In this document: piece by piece, positions 22,277 through 33,403 of the stretch
Layout of the letters: each line of letters begins with the position of its first letter
How positions within the stretch are numbered: the first letter of the stretch is position 1
Source: Methanobrevibacter sp.
GTDB taxonomy: Archaea > Methanobacteriota > Methanobacteria > Methanobacteriales > Methanobacteriaceae
NCBI RefSeq assembly: GCF_030539875.1
Contig: NZ_JAUNXI010000002.1
Location: forward strand, 54,294 to 118,293
Direction of reading: 5' to 3'
DNA length: 64,000 nucleotides
Translations under genes and position numbers: made by a program
The notes under the pieces: model-generated
What the model saw: only the letters and a program-made list of their open reading frames with translations
Databases searched by the model: none
What the model was told of the DNA's origin: nothing

Positions 22277-22422
22277 TATTAACACCTATTTTTTGTAAAC
22301 ATTAATTTTCAAATGCTCACTTTAATTATATATTTATTATATTTCAATATATTTAAAAAGTTAAGCAAAAAATAATTTAATTACAACATACATAAATGTT
22401 ACTATAAAAAAATGGTGATTTA

Positions 22423-23370
22423 ATGAGCGGACCATGGGTAGAAAAATATAGACCACAAGAATTAAAAGACGTTGTAGGACAAAAACAAATCATTGCAAGA
22501 TTAGAGAAGTATGTCGGCGAAGAAAGTATGCCTAATTTGATGTTTACAGGTCCTGCAGGTGTCGGCAAAACAACCACAGCATTAGCATTAGTAAAATCCA
22601 TACTTGGAGAATACTGGAGACAAAACTTTTTAGAATTAAATGCGTCAGATGCAAGAGGAATTGAAACTGTAAGAAATAATATTAAAAATTTCTGTAGATT
22701 AAAACCTGTTGGTGCTCCATTTAGAATAATCTTTTTAGACGAAGTAGACAACATGACAAAAGATGCTCAACATGCTCTTCGTCGTGAAATGGAAATGTAT
22801 ACTAAAACCGCTTCATTTATACTTTCATGTAATTACTCATCAAAAATTATTGACCCGATCCAATCCAGATGTGCAATATTTAGATTCGCTCCAATAAAAG
22901 GAGAAGAAATAAAAGAACGTTTAAAGTATATTTGTGAAAATGAAGGATTTGAAGCAGATGACAAAGGTTTAGAAACAATAGTCTACTTTGCAGAAGGAGA
23001 CATGAGAAAAGCAGTGAATGTACTGCAGGCCGCCGCTTCAGAAGGTGAAGCAATTACAGAAAATTCAGTTTATGAAGTTGTTTCAAAAGCAAAGCCACAG
23101 GACATTGGAAATATGGTAACTAAAGCATTAATGGGTGACTTTATGAGTGCCCGCAATATCTTAAGGGAAACCATGGTTCTTCAGGGAACCAGCGGAGAAG
23201 ATATGGTTACCCAAATTTATCAGGACGTTTCCAAAAGAGTTCTTGAAGGAAAGATGAGTGCAGATATTTACTTAGATTTAATAGAAGCAATAGCTGAATG
23301 TGATTTTAGAATAAGGGAAGGAGCGAACCCAAGAATACAGCTTGAAGCTTTACTAACCCATTTTTTATAA
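22423..23370 (+). CDS. rfcS: Replication factor C small subunit
   Basis: 315-residue AAA+ clamp-loader subunit that loads PCNA with RfcL. Motifs: [12 protein letters not shown] (RFC box II), Walker [13 protein letters not shown], Walker [15 protein letters not shown], the arginine-finger SRC in [10 protein letters not shown], and sensor 2 near [11 protein letters not shown]. No intein is present. GGTGAT stands three bases before the ATG. The stop is followed within ten bases by rfcL. Confidence 0.97.
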   Translation: MSGPWVEKYRPQELKDVVGQKQIIARLEKYVGEESMPNLMFTGPAGVGKTTTALALVKSILGEYWRQNFLELNASDARGIETVRNNIKNFCRLKPVGAPFRIIFLDEVDNMTKDAQHALRREMEMYTKTASFILSCNYSSKIIDPIQSRCAIFRFAPIKGEEIKERLKYICENEGFEADDKGLETIVYFAEGDMRKAVNVLQAAASEGEAITENSVYEVVSKAKPQDIGNMVTKALMGDFMSARNILRETMVLQGTSGEDMVTQIYQDVSKRVLEGKMSADIYLDLIEAIAECDFRIREGANPRIQLEALLTHFL

Positions 23371-23379
23371 GGTATGGAA

Positions 23380-24864
23380 ATGTTATGGACTGACAAATAC
23401 CGGCCACAAGAATTAAGCGAAGTGGTAGGTAATAACAAAGAGATTAAAATAATCACAAATTGGGTTAACGCTTGGAAATCAAATAACCCCCAAATACCGT
23501 TACTTATAGTTGGGCCCCCAGGTATCGGGAAAACAACTCTCGCCCAAATAATTGCAAAAGAATTTTCAGAACATGTTGAGCTTAATGCAAGTGATAAACG
23601 TTCACAGGACATTCTCAAAAGTACAATAGGAGAGTCATCATCTTCAAAATCCTTATTTGGAGACGAATATAAATTAATCATTCTCGATGAAGTAGATGGA
23701 CTTCACGGAAGCAATGACCGAGGAGGAGTTAAAGCTATAGGAGATATAATTAAAAGTTCCAAACATCCAATGATTTTAATTGCTAATGATTTCTACTCAA
23801 AGAGATTGCAATCCATTAAACCGAAATGCCAAATAATTAAAATGAAAAAGCCAAGATGGAATTCTATCTCAAAACTCTTAAGAGAAATTTCACTAAAAGA
23901 AGACATAAAAGCAAATCCTCAAGCATTAAAAGAGATAGCTACAAAATCACAAGGAGACGTCAGATCAGCCATTAATACCCTGCAGGCATTGGCAAGCAAG
24001 GACTCATCACTTGAAGTGAATGATGTGGAAAATCTTGTAACCAAAGATACCCGTTCCGATATTTTTAATGCTATAAGCGGAGTTTTGAAAAGTAAAACAC
24101 CTGCTCATGTTAAAGAAGCTCTCTGGATTGAAGAAGACCCCACACTGGTTATGGAATACATTGCAGAAAATATTCCAAGAGAATATAAAAAACAGGACGA
24201 AATTAAAAAAGCGTATGATTACATCTCAAAAGCAGATTTGTTCTTTGGAAGAACATTGACCAGCAGAAATTACGGTTATTGGAAATATGCAAGTGACTTT
24301 ATGGGAATTGGAGTGAGTAACTCCAAACATGAAACCTATAAAAAATTTACAAAAATTCAGACTCCAACTATTTTCACATTAATGGGTCGGAATAGAGGTA
24401 AAAGAAACCTCAGAGATGGAATTGCTGAAAAAATGTCAGGAAAAATGCATGTTTCACATTCAATAGCGATTTCAATGTTTCCTTACCTTGAAATAATGTT
24501 TAAAAATGACGAACTTGCTTGGGAAATTTCTGACTTTTTAGAACTTGAAGAGACAGAAATCAAAAGATTTAGATCAAAAAAGATTCCAAAAACCGTTATT
24601 AATAAAATGGAAAAACAAAAAGCTCAAAAAAGAGTAGAAGAACGTGACAGACGTGCTGAAGAGCTTAAAAATCAAATGATTAATGTCATTAATGAAGTTG
24701 AAGAAAGCAGTGAAAATGACCTTCCATTTGAAATATCTGGTATCGATAGTGCTGAAGTTGAAAGGGGAGCTGCAGAAATAGAAGACGAACCTGCACCTAA
24801 AGAAGAAAAAGAAGAGAAAAAAGACAAAAAAACCGACAAACAAGTTTCATTATTTAGTTTTTAA
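23380..24864 (+). CDS. rfcL: Replication factor C large subunit
   Basis: AAA+ large subunit of the clamp loader, about 494 residues. Walker A is [13 protein letters not shown], Walker B is [11 protein letters not shown], and the C-terminal region is highly charged (about residues 400-482) and ends with QVSLFSF, a PCNA-interacting (PIP) box of the Q-x-x-L-F-x-F type. The start is taken at [12 protein letters not shown], with AAGGT six bases upstream; an ATG two codons earlier is possible. Operon with rfcS. Confidence 0.96.
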   Translation: MLWTDKYRPQELSEVVGNNKEIKIITNWVNAWKSNNPQIPLLIVGPPGIGKTTLAQIIAKEFSEHVELNASDKRSQDILKSTIGESSSSKSLFGDEYKLIILDEVDGLHGSNDRGGVKAIGDIIKSSKHPMILIANDFYSKRLQSIKPKCQIIKMKKPRWNSISKLLREISLKEDIKANPQALKEIATKSQGDVRSAINTLQALASKDSSLEVNDVENLVTKDTRSDIFNAISGVLKSKTPAHVKEALWIEEDPTLVMEYIAENIPREYKKQDEIKKAYDYISKADLFFGRTLTSRNYGYWKYASDFMGIGVSNSKHETYKKFTKIQTPTIFTLMGRNRGKRNLRDGIAEKMSGKMHVSHSIAISMFPYLEIMFKNDELAWEISDFLELEETEIKRFRSKKIPKTVINKMEKQKAQKRVEERDRRAEELKNQMINVINEVEESSENDLPFEISGIDSAEVERGAAEIEDEPAPKEEKEEKKDKKTDKQVSLFSF

Positions 24865-25013
24865 TTGTTGTTTATCCGATTCAGTAATTGAAAAATGAGC
24901 ATCTGGTGTTTTAGATTATTTAAGGATTCTTAATTAATTCAGAATAATGTTAAAATAAGATATTAAAAGTTATAATTCTCTTCAATACCCTCTTATTTTA
25001 AAGATAAGAAGAA

Positions 25014-25700
25014 TTATTGAGTTTTCAATTTTTCTTCGATAAATTCTGCAGCTTTTACAACATTTTCCCTATATTGAGGAGCCACATCTTCTAAAAATTC
25101 ACTAAAGGAAATTGCCAACTCATTTTTGTTTTTATTTTCAATTAAATCCCTGCCATCATTTTCTAGAAATGAATTAATCCATTTTAAAGGCACATTAATT
25201 AGAGGATAAATTTCATCGGAACTTTTATTGAAATTTAAACCTTCACCTTCAAAAATGCCTTCAAAAATATCATTTACCTGATCATCCAAAATCAGAGGAT
25301 TGGCAACTAAATCATGATCCCCTCCATAAACCAATTTAGCACCATATTTACGAGTATATGGCTCCATAATCAGTTCTACAATGAAATTATCCTTTGGCAT
25401 TAAAATAGTGGAATTCGGACTGATTTCCAATGCCAGGTGTTTTGACGATCTTGAGCAAATTTTTTGAAATAGGGAGCTTCTCACAACTTCCATTTCAGGA
25501 TATTGTTTATTAAAGGTAGCCTGTCTTTTTCTTGAAAACTTAGAAAATCTTAAATTGTTAATGTAAATTTTATCGGAAGTATATGAAATAAAACGGGTAT
25601 CTACTCCAATTATTTTTAGAAATTTCAACACGTCTTTCTTGGAAGTTGAAAATTCTTCTTTTTCATTATCCATTCCTGAAATATCAAACATCAAATCCAT
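25014..25700 (-). CDS. Conserved hypothetical protein downstream of aroE
   Basis: 228 residues, no signal peptide or membrane helix and no family I can name with confidence. Notable segments are a basic stretch RFSKFSRKRQATFNKQYPEM, then SSKHLALEISPNSTILMPKD, and ELIMEPYTRKYGAKLVYGG, which look well packed and conserved rather than degenerate; the C-terminal third is acidic and helical. A GTGAT motif precedes the ATG and the gene follows aroE by four bases, so it is expressed with it. The basic patch could bind nucleic acid or phosphate, but no catalytic motif such as a PP-loop is visible. Confidence 0.75.
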   Translation of the reverse strand: MDLMFDISGMDNEKEEFSTSKKDVLKFLKIIGVDTRFISYTSDKIYINNLRFSKFSRKRQATFNKQYPEMEVVRSSLFQKICSRSSKHLALEISPNSTILMPKDNFIVELIMEPYTRKYGAKLVYGGDHDLVANPLILDDQVNDIFEGIFEGEGLNFNKSSDEIYPLINVPLKWINSFLENDGRDLIENKNKNELAISFSEFLEDVAPQYRENVVKAAEFIEEKLKTQ

Positions 25701-25704
25701 ATTA

Positions 25705-26556
25705 TCACTTTAAATTAAGTGTTTGTTTTAGTGCTTTTTCCATCACTTCAACAGGTGCGTCTCTGCCGGTCCAGATTTTAAAGCTTTCAGCTCCCTGATA
25801 AAGCAACATTTTAATTCCGTAAACTGGTTTTGCATTTGCTTTAATAGCTTCTTTTATTAAAACAGTTTCATTAGGATTATAAACTGCATCAAATACAACC
25901 AAATCTTCATGCATGTTTTCTCCACTGGCTATTGGATTATCGTTAATATTTGGATGCATTCCAACAGGTGTTGTATCAATTAAAATATCTGCACTGTCAA
26001 GATAGTCGTCAATATCTAAAATAGAATCAGATTTAACATTGCCAATTAATCCGGATTCAAGAACATCCCCTGCTAACTTTTCGGCATTATCAACATTTCT
26101 GTTTAATATACTAATAGCTTCAGCACCGAATTTTGCCATATAAAATGAAATGGCTCTTGATGCACCTCCCGCACCGGCAATTACAATATTTTTATTTTTA
26201 ATAGAAGTTATTTCTTCAATTGCCTTTACAGCACCTATTCCATCAGTATTATACCCTTTTAAGTTTTTAAAATCAATTGTATTTACGGCGCCTATTAAAT
26301 TAGCCACTTCATCAATTTCATCTAAAAATTCCAATACTTCGATTTTATGAGGAATTGTAACATTAAATCCTTTAATATTTAATGATTTAGCCCCTATAAT
26401 TGCTGATTTTAAATTATCAGGATCAACATCAAAGGCAACATAAGCATAATCCATTGCCAGTTTTTTAAATGCTGCATTATGCATAGGCGGTGAGAAGCTA
26501 TGCTCAACCGGATGACCGATTAACCCGACAATATTTGTACTACCTTTAATTTTCAT
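25705..26556 (-). CDS. aroE: Shikimate dehydrogenase AroE
   Basis: NADP-dependent reduction of 3-dehydroshikimate in aromatic amino acid biosynthesis. 283 residues with the substrate-site motif GHPVEHSFSPPMHNAAFK, the catalytic Lys in NVTIPHKIEVLEF, the N-terminal Asp motif NTDGIGAVKAI, and the nucleotide-binding GAGGASRAISF. TTATATAA about 30 bases before the ATG suggests a leaderless or near-leaderless transcript, divergent from hisS. Confidence 0.95.
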   Translation of the reverse strand: MKIKGSTNIVGLIGHPVEHSFSPPMHNAAFKKLAMDYAYVAFDVDPDNLKSAIIGAKSLNIKGFNVTIPHKIEVLEFLDEIDEVANLIGAVNTIDFKNLKGYNTDGIGAVKAIEEITSIKNKNIVIAGAGGASRAISFYMAKFGAEAISILNRNVDNAEKLAGDVLESGLIGNVKSDSILDIDDYLDSADILIDTTPVGMHPNINDNPIASGENMHEDLVVFDAVYNPNETVLIKEAIKANAKPVYGIKMLLYQGAESFKIWTGRDAPVEVMEKALKQTLNLK

Positions 26557-26640
26557 AATATCTAATTAGATTAACAAAGATTATATAAATTTGTATATAC
26601 ATACTTAACTTATACTATATTATTTATGAGGAGAGTAAAA

Positions 26641-27936
26641 ATGGAATTTACAAGACCACGAGGTACAAGAGATTTTTTATTTGAAGAAATGAGAGAAAGA
26701 AAACAGGCAGAAAGTACCTTAAGAGAAGTATTTGAAAATTACGGTTATCAGGAGATTAAAACACCATTATTTGAAGAATTAAAATTATTTACAACCAAAT
26801 CCGGAGATGAAATTGTAAACCAATTATACAATTTTAAGGACAAATCCGATAGAGAATTAACTCTGCGGCCGGAAATAACAGCTCCCGTTGCAAGATTATA
26901 CTTAAACGAACTTGAAAAAACCGCAACAAAACCAATCAAGCTTTATTACTATGGAAGTTGCTTTAGATATGAAAGGCCTCAAAAAGGCAGATTCAGACAG
27001 TTTTGGCAATTCGGTTGTGAATTAATCGGTGCTAAAACCCCTCAAGGTGAAGCGGAAGTCATTGCACTTTGTACTGATGCAATTAAATCATTGGGAATCA
27101 CTACTGCAGATGTTAATATTAACCATTTAGGAATCATTAGAGGATTATTTAAGCACTTTGACATTTCCGTTGAAAGCCAAAGTGAAATTATGATTGTCAT
27201 TGACAAAGGCGATAAAGATTTGCTTGTTGAAGCTTTAAGTGGAGAAAATCCGGTAATTAACAATGATGAATTAAACCAGATATTGTTAAAATTAATTGAT
27301 TTGGTCGGAGATGCATCTATCATCCCAGATGTTGAAGAATTAATAGCGCCTTATGAAGAGCCGAAAGAATCATTAGATGAATTAAAAGAATTGATTGCAT
27401 TATTAGAAGCTTTTAAAGTTGAAAATTATACACTGAATTTAGGTGTTGCAAGGGGGCTTGACTATTATACCGGAATCGTATTTGAAATTTATGTTCCTGA
27501 ACTAGGTGCCCAAAAACAGATTTGCGGCGGAGGGTCATACAGTTTAGTTAAGCTCTTCGGAGGCCAGGAAGTGGAATCCACTGGTTTTGCATTAGGTTTT
27601 GATAGGTTGATGAATGCAATTGAAGAACTGTCAGATAAAGAAGAATTGCCTTCACACTTAGATGTTTATGTAGCTCCTATTTCAAGTGAAGTCAGACCAA
27701 AAGCATTTGAAATAACACAACTTTTAAGAAAAAACGGTTTTAAAACCGATGTTGATTTAAATGGTAAAAAGTTCAGGAAGTTAATGAATTATGCCGATAA
27801 GATAAAAGTTGAAAAGATAATCATCATCGGAGCCAATGACCTGGCCGAAGGCAAAGTTACTGTTAAAAACATGATAAGCGGCGAGCAAAGCTTAGTTGAT
27901 ATTGATAACCTTATTGATTATCTAAAAGAGGAATGA
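26641..27936 (+). CDS. hisS: Histidyl-tRNA synthetase
   Basis: Class II synthetase of about 431 residues. Class II motif 2 is visible as [19 protein letters not shown], the histidine-specific motifs as [15 protein letters not shown] and the glycine-rich [13 protein letters not shown], motif 3 as [16 protein letters not shown], and the C-terminal anticodon-binding domain begins at [12 protein letters not shown]. The start is ATG 26641 ([12 protein letters not shown]), with AGGAG at 26628-26632; the ATG at 26626 precedes that site. Confidence 0.96.
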   Translation: MEFTRPRGTRDFLFEEMRERKQAESTLREVFENYGYQEIKTPLFEELKLFTTKSGDEIVNQLYNFKDKSDRELTLRPEITAPVARLYLNELEKTATKPIKLYYYGSCFRYERPQKGRFRQFWQFGCELIGAKTPQGEAEVIALCTDAIKSLGITTADVNINHLGIIRGLFKHFDISVESQSEIMIVIDKGDKDLLVEALSGENPVINNDELNQILLKLIDLVGDASIIPDVEELIAPYEEPKESLDELKELIALLEAFKVENYTLNLGVARGLDYYTGIVFEIYVPELGAQKQICGGGSYSLVKLFGGQEVESTGFALGFDRLMNAIEELSDKEELPSHLDVYVAPISSEVRPKAFEITQLLRKNGFKTDVDLNGKKFRKLMNYADKIKVEKIIIIGANDLAEGKVTVKNMISGEQSLVDIDNLIDYLKEE

Positions 27937-27938
27937 AT

Positions 27939-28346
27939 ATGGAAATCAACTTCAGGCATGAAATCAATGGTGTTAAAGTAATTACTGCCATTGCACAAGA
28001 TTTTAAAACAAATCAAATATTAATGTTAGCAAATATGAACAAAGAATCCTTAATTAAAACCATTGAAACAGGCAAAGCCCACTATTGGAGCACTTCCAGA
28101 AACAAAATTTGGCTTAAAGGAGAAAGTTCAGGCCATTTTCAGGAAGTAAAAGAAATCCTTGTTGACTGTGATATGGATGCAATTGTTTTAAAAATAAATC
28201 AGGAAGGTGCAGCCTGCCATGAAGGATACCTGTCATGCTTTTACAGGAAGATAAACACTGACAACGAAGTTGATATTGAGAATTTAAAGGATAAAGATTT
28301 AGAAGTTATTTTAGAAAGACTTGTAAACCCAGAAGACGTGTATTAA
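27939..28346 (+). CDS. hisI: Phosphoribosyl-AMP cyclohydrolase HisI
   Basis: Third step of histidine biosynthesis, opening the ring of phosphoribosyl-AMP. Metal and active-site motifs are [26 protein letters not shown], then [13 protein letters not shown] and the Cys-rich [14 protein letters not shown]. 135 residues, single-domain, with no HisE fusion. Start taken at ATG 27939 (MEINFRHE), after GAGGAATGA; ATG 27933 overlaps the hisS stop by four bases and is the alternative. Lies in a hisS-hisI-PIN/ATPase-isomerase run. Confidence 0.95.
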   Translation: MEINFRHEINGVKVITAIAQDFKTNQILMLANMNKESLIKTIETGKAHYWSTSRNKIWLKGESSGHFQEVKEILVDCDMDAIVLKINQEGAACHEGYLSCFYRKINTDNEVDIENLKDKDLEVILERLVNPEDVY

Positions 28347-28347
28347 A

Positions 28348-30192
28348 ATGAAATGCATAATACCCGACACAAGTGCCGTCATTATAGGTGCAGTAAGTGA
28401 AATACTTGAAAAAGAAGACTTGGATTATCCCGAAATTATAGTGCCGGAAGCAGTTGTCTGCGAACTTGAACACCAAGCAAATACCAATAGATCTGAAGGC
28501 AAGAAAGGTCTAAAAGAATTACAGAAATTACAGAACCTTCAATATGAAGGAGAATTGTCCGTTAGTTTTAAAGGAAAAAGACCAACAAATTATGATATCA
28601 AATATGCCAAAAGTGGGGAAATCGATAGCATCATACGGGATTTGGCAAGAAGCGAGATGGGAACTCTTCTTACAAACGATAAAATACAGGCTGAAACTGC
28701 CAAAGCTCAGGGAATTCCAGTTTATTATTTCAAACAGGAATATAAAGAGAAACCACTTTCAATCGAAAAATACTTTGATGAATATACCATGTCCATACAT
28801 TTAAAGGAAAATGTTGTTCCAATGGCTAAAAAAGGAACACCCGGCCATGTGGATTTTGAGATATTAAGTGAAAAACCTTATTCATACAGAGAACTCAACA
28901 AGATTGTGGAGGAAATTCTGGATAAAACAAAAAATGATCCGAAAACCTATTTGGAAAGTGATAAAGAAGGTTCTTTTGTTGTTCAATCAAGAGAGTATCG
29001 GATTTCAATAGCTTATCCTCCATTTTCAGAAGCTTTGGAAATCACAGCAGTACGTCCTGTAGCCAATATTAGTTTAAATGAATACAATTTATCTGAAAAG
29101 TTATTAAACAGAATCAGGACCAGTGCCGAGGGAATATTAATCTCCGGTTCACCAGGAGCGGGCAAATCCACTTTTGTGCAGGCCATTGCAAAATATTATT
29201 CCTCAAAATTAAATAAAGTCGTAAAAACAATGGAATCCCCAAGAGATTTGCAACTTCCAGATGAAATTACACAATATTCTCCATTAGAAGGAAGTATGGA
29301 AAATACTGCAGATGTTCTGTTGCTTGTAAGGCCGGACTACACAATTTATGATGAACTTAGGAAAAACAGTGACTTCAGCATCTTTGCGGATATGAGATTA
29401 GCAGGTGTGGGAATGATTGGAGTTGTACATGCAACTCGTCCGATTGATGCAATTCAAAGAATAGCTTCAAGAGTGGAACTTGGAGTAATACCTTCAATCG
29501 TTGATACAAGTATTTATATTGAAGATGGCAGAGTTACAAGTGTTTATGAAACAAAAATGACTGTTAAAGTTCCAACCGGAATGAAAGAAGCTGACCTTGC
29601 AAGACCGGTTATTGAAGTTAGAGATTTTGAAACCGGCGAGCTTAAAAATGAAATTTACACATATGGTGAGCAAACCATTGTTATGGACATGAATCTAGTC
29701 AACGGCTCATGTGATAATGAAACACAAAAATCATCTGTTGACAAAATTGCTGAAAAAGAAATCTTAAGAAAAATTAAGAAGATTCTTCCTAAAAAAGCCA
29801 AAGTCGATGTTGAAGTAATATCTCCTGAAAGAGCGAATATCTATATCCCTGAAGAATTTATTCCAAAAATTATCGGCAAAAATGGTAAGAGAATTGCCGA
29901 GATTGAAGAGTCAATTGGAATAGGACTTGGAGTTGAGGTGATTGAAAGCAAACCTGTTAACAAATCCCCAATTGAAGTGGACATCATCCATACCAATAAA
30001 CAGCTGATTTTAAATCTGGGCAGAGACAATGGAAGAAAAAATTTTGATATTTTAATAGGTGATGAATATTTACTTACCGCAACAACCTCTAAAAAAGGAG
30101 AAATAAAAATCAAAAGAGGAATTGAACTGTCCGATTTTATTATCGAAGCTATTGAAATGGGATTGGAAATAATGGCTATTAGGAAAATGTGA
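28348..30192 (+). CDS. PIN domain / PilT-like ATPase / KH domain protein
   Basis: 614 residues with three modules: an N-terminal PIN-type nuclease domain (IIPDTSAVIIGAVSE, the acidic Glu in VVCELEHQAN and LLTNDKIQAETAK, about residues 1-130), a secretion-type ATPase with Walker A GSPGAGKSTFVQ (about residues 267-278) and VLLLVRPDYTIYDELRKN, and a C-terminal KH-like RNA-binding segment IPEEFIPKIIGKNGKRIAEIE (about 507-527). Widespread in archaea; the role is unproven but probably RNA processing or quality control. It starts one base after hisI ends. Confidence 0.9.
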   Translation: MKCIIPDTSAVIIGAVSEILEKEDLDYPEIIVPEAVVCELEHQANTNRSEGKKGLKELQKLQNLQYEGELSVSFKGKRPTNYDIKYAKSGEIDSIIRDLARSEMGTLLTNDKIQAETAKAQGIPVYYFKQEYKEKPLSIEKYFDEYTMSIHLKENVVPMAKKGTPGHVDFEILSEKPYSYRELNKIVEEILDKTKNDPKTYLESDKEGSFVVQSREYRISIAYPPFSEALEITAVRPVANISLNEYNLSEKLLNRIRTSAEGILISGSPGAGKSTFVQAIAKYYSSKLNKVVKTMESPRDLQLPDEITQYSPLEGSMENTADVLLLVRPDYTIYDELRKNSDFSIFADMRLAGVGMIGVVHATRPIDAIQRIASRVELGVIPSIVDTSIYIEDGRVTSVYETKMTVKVPTGMKEADLARPVIEVRDFETGELKNEIYTYGEQTIVMDMNLVNGSCDNETQKSSVDKIAEKEILRKIKKILPKKAKVDVEVISPERANIYIPEEFIPKIIGKNGKRIAEIEESIGIGLGVEVIESKPVNKSPIEVDIIHTNKQLILNLGRDNGRKNFDILIGDEYLLTATTSKKGEIKIKRGIELSDFIIEAIEMGLEIMAIRKM

Positions 30193-30197
30193 TATTT

Positions 30198-30947
30198 ATG
30201 AAAATTGGGGCATCCACACTAGCAGGAATTGAAGATGATTTGGAAAACACTTTGGAATTTATTGAAAGTTTAGGCATGGATTATGCTGAACTAGTACACC
30301 AGTATCCTTTTGAAAATATTGATATTGACTTATTAGACAGTTTCAAATTAAAATATTCCATTCATTCTCCATTTTTAGATGTTAATATTGCAAGTCTTCA
30401 AAGTCAAACTAGAAAAAATGCAGTCAGACAAATTAAATCATCGATTGATCTGGCAAATAAAATTGATGGAAAGGCAGTTGTGGTTCATCCGGGAACAACC
30501 TCCTTTTTAGCCGACAAATACTTTAAAAATGAGGTCATTAATGTTTCCAATGAATCGATGGTGGAAATTGGAAAATACGGAGAGAATTTGGGAGTGCTAA
30601 CAACTTTTGAAAATATGCCCATATTTGATACTATGATTTATTCAAATATGGAGGAACTCCATGATTTTTTAAAAAATAATAATCTTCACATGACACTGGA
30701 TATTGGTCACAGCCAACATGCAGGATATCCTGCAAATGAAATGTATTTTGATTCAATTAAACACGTACATATCCATGATAATTTTGGTGATGACGACTCA
30801 CACCTTGCTTTAGGTGAAGGCTCTATTGATTTAAAACATATAGTAAATACTTTAGAGAAAAATAATTATGATGGCATCTATATCATTGAAGTAAATGACT
30901 ATGATTCCATCAAAAAAAGTTATCAATACATGAAAAATAACTTCTAG
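30198..30947 (+). CDS. Sugar phosphate isomerase/epimerase-like TIM-barrel protein
   Basis: 250 residues of the xylose isomerase/endonuclease IV-like barrel superfamily. Metal-ligand candidates appear in order: YSIHSPF, VVHPGTTSF, TTFENMP, TLDIGHSQH, and KHVHIHDNFGDDDSHLALGEG, ending with YIIEVND. It could be a sugar isomerase or an AP-endonuclease-like hydrolase; the substrate cannot be told from sequence. Start at MKIGASTLAG with GTGAT upstream, overlapping the end of the PIN/ATPase gene region. Confidence 0.85.
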   Translation: MKIGASTLAGIEDDLENTLEFIESLGMDYAELVHQYPFENIDIDLLDSFKLKYSIHSPFLDVNIASLQSQTRKNAVRQIKSSIDLANKIDGKAVVVHPGTTSFLADKYFKNEVINVSNESMVEIGKYGENLGVLTTFENMPIFDTMIYSNMEELHDFLKNNNLHMTLDIGHSQHAGYPANEMYFDSIKHVHIHDNFGDDDSHLALGEGSIDLKHIVNTLEKNNYDGIYIIEVNDYDSIKKSYQYMKNNF

Positions 30948-33265
30948 AGAAGTCTTTTTTCACTAATTTCTTTTTGGAAATATAAATATTTTGAATCAAT
31001 GACCTTTCTTATATCATTGGCTGTTTTTTTACCAATGCCTTCAACTTCCTGAAGCTCGCTTTCACTTGCATTAATTATATTTCCCACAGTTCCGAAGTGA
31101 GACAGTAAATTTTTAGCATTGACCGGTCCAATATTCGGCAGGGATTCAACAATGAATAGCTGTTGTTCTAAAAGACTGAGAGGTTTTTTATCTGTTCTAA
31201 GTTGAATCGGTGCTCTTTCACCACCTTGTTCACGAACAGCAATTCTTTTAATCATAGCCGCCGTATCTTGAGCGTTTCTTGTTGGAATAATGCTAATACC
31301 AAAATCAATTGCAATTGAAGCAAGTGAACCTCGAATTGCATTAGGATTGACCATACCATTATACAGACCATCTCCTTCGAGAATCAGCAAAGGACGTTTG
31401 AATTCCTCAGATAGCTCACTGGCCTGTTTAAAGAGTCTTTTATCAATAATTGAATCTACGAAATCTTTAGTGGTTTTCCTCTCGATAGCCACTTCATCAC
31501 TTACCTGATAATCCGCAACAGCCATTGAATGAACCTTAACATCAATTTCCATTTCAGTCAGATGTCTGATTACCTTAGAATTTCCTTCACGTGAATCTGC
31601 ATAAACAACAGGAAAATTGTTTTCTTTTTTAGGCCTTTCAATTACTTTAACATGCCTTTCATTTTCCATGCGCTCAACAGCAGAAGCATTTAACTCATCA
31701 AGCACATCCTTATCAATGAGCTGGTTTCTCATGCGACTTTCTTTATTGATGCTGGACCAGTAATAAGCTTCATCCTTTGTTCCATTTGTAATTAATACTT
31801 TCACACGGCCTGTTCTTTTACGGCCGGTCCTTCCACGACGCTGAATCATACGCACTTCAGACGGAACAGGCTCATACAATATAACCAAATCAACAGCAGG
31901 AATATCAATACCCTCCTCAGCCACACTAGTTGAGAGCAAAACATCATACTCTCCAATTTTAAAGGATTTGATAATGGCCTTTTGTTGTTTTTGAGTCAGG
32001 CCTTTTTCACCATCCTTTGATGCCTGACCAAAAAATTTAGCTGACTTGATTCCTTCACTTTCAAGCTTTTTATGAATCATTTCTAAAGTATCTCGGTATT
32101 GTGTAAATACAATGATTTTAGATGCATTTTCATCGCTCTTATCATCAAAACGAGATGTTTTAAGTTTAACCTGACCGCTTTCTTCGCCTAATTCTTTTTT
32201 GATAATATTTGTAATTTCTTTTAATTTAGGATGTTCCCATCCATGTTTTTCAGCGTCTCTCGCCATTTTAGCTGCCCGGCCAAAATTGTCATCCCACATC
32301 AAGGATTTAGCAGCTTTAGTTTTCTTTTTACGAAGTCTTGCAACATATTTATTGAAAGTTTGAACGCCCTGAGTTTCAATTAACTCTTGAGAGTGCTGGA
32401 TATTAATAACAGCACTTAATATTGAAATAGCCTGGAACAGGTCTTTATCAGGATTAGTTGATCTTGCAATTTCACCTTGAACATTATTTCTTGCATTTAA
32501 GACATCCACTTTACCAACAGATACGGTTCTGATAATATCCATATTCTTTAAAGCTTTAAGTCTGACTTTTAAAGCCTTGTCAATGTGTTTTTTAATTTTT
32601 TCAAGTTCACTGCTCATTTTTACCCTAACCCATTCGATTTCAACAGGATTAAAGTAAGGTTTTACATCAGAATCGTCTTCTGTTTTAACAACAATATTCT
32701 GAATGTATAAATTTTCACAGATTTCCTTAATTTTAAGTTTATCAGAACCCGGCGAAGCGGTAAGACCCAAAATCAAATTAAATTTAGATTCCCGTATATA
32801 ACGGGAAGCAAGATAAACATAAGAATAAGATCCGACAGCATGATGACATTCATCAAAAACGACTAATGACACATCACTTAAATCATACCGACCATTTAAT
32901 AAGTCAGATTCGACAGTTTGCGGCGTTGCACAGATTATTCTTGATTCTTCCCATCTTTTAACTCTTTCTTCAGGTTTAATGGCTCCTGTTAATGAAGTGC
33001 ATGGAAGAGTAAAAAAATCTTTAAAACTTGCCTCATGCTGTATTGCCAAAGGTTTAGATGGAGCCAGAACCAATATTTTAGAATTTTTGACTTTTTGCAA
33101 TCTGTCTGCCGATACCAAAACTGCAACGATAGTTTTACCTAATGCAGTAGGTGCAACAACCATAGTATTACCTTTTTTTAAGACATCACCGGCAAGAATC
33201 TGTTGGTATAATCTTGATTCGATTGTGTCTTTTTTCAATAAAGGATGATTAATATAACTGCCCAT
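30944..33265 (-). CDS. hef: Hef-type fork-structure helicase/nuclease
   Basis: About 773 residues. The N-terminal superfamily 2 helicase shows motif I APTALGKTIVA, motif II VVFDECHHAVG, TASPGSDK and the C-terminal helicase motif MIQRRGRTGRK. The C-terminal half is an XPF/ERCC4 nuclease with YADSREGNSKVIRH and the catalytic ERKTTKDFVDSI, then two helix-hairpin-helix motifs (SLPNIGPVNAKNLL and VEGIGKKTANDIRKV). Hef processes stalled forks in euryarchaea and is related to FANCM. Four bases of overlap, tail to tail, with the isomerase gene. Start at MGSYINHPLL, with GGGT upstream. Confidence 0.95.
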   Translation of the reverse strand: MGSYINHPLLKKDTIESRLYQQILAGDVLKKGNTMVVAPTALGKTIVAVLVSADRLQKVKNSKILVLAPSKPLAIQHEASFKDFFTLPCTSLTGAIKPEERVKRWEESRIICATPQTVESDLLNGRYDLSDVSLVVFDECHHAVGSYSYVYLASRYIRESKFNLILGLTASPGSDKLKIKEICENLYIQNIVVKTEDDSDVKPYFNPVEIEWVRVKMSSELEKIKKHIDKALKVRLKALKNMDIIRTVSVGKVDVLNARNNVQGEIARSTNPDKDLFQAISILSAVINIQHSQELIETQGVQTFNKYVARLRKKKTKAAKSLMWDDNFGRAAKMARDAEKHGWEHPKLKEITNIIKKELGEESGQVKLKTSRFDDKSDENASKIIVFTQYRDTLEMIHKKLESEGIKSAKFFGQASKDGEKGLTQKQQKAIIKSFKIGEYDVLLSTSVAEEGIDIPAVDLVILYEPVPSEVRMIQRRGRTGRKRTGRVKVLITNGTKDEAYYWSSINKESRMRNQLIDKDVLDELNASAVERMENERHVKVIERPKKENNFPVVYADSREGNSKVIRHLTEMEIDVKVHSMAVADYQVSDEVAIERKTTKDFVDSIIDKRLFKQASELSEEFKRPLLILEGDGLYNGMVNPNAIRGSLASIAIDFGISIIPTRNAQDTAAMIKRIAVREQGGERAPIQLRTDKKPLSLLEQQLFIVESLPNIGPVNAKNLLSHFGTVGNIINASESELQEVEGIGKKTANDIRKVIDSKYLYFQKEISEKRLL

Positions 33266-33403
33266 AATAAAACCCATATAATTGATAATTTTAAGAATTC
33301 ATACCTAACCCTTAAGTTATTATCATATTTTTATCTTTTTTAATATTATAAAATATTTAGTAAGAGCATTTGAAAAGTAAAAAAAATAAAAATAATAAAG
33401 ATA

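Noticed and set aside
24574..24843. Phe-rich minus-strand reading frame over rfcL
   Set aside because: It is the complement of the Lys/Glu-rich C-terminal tail of RfcL and has no coding signal of its own.
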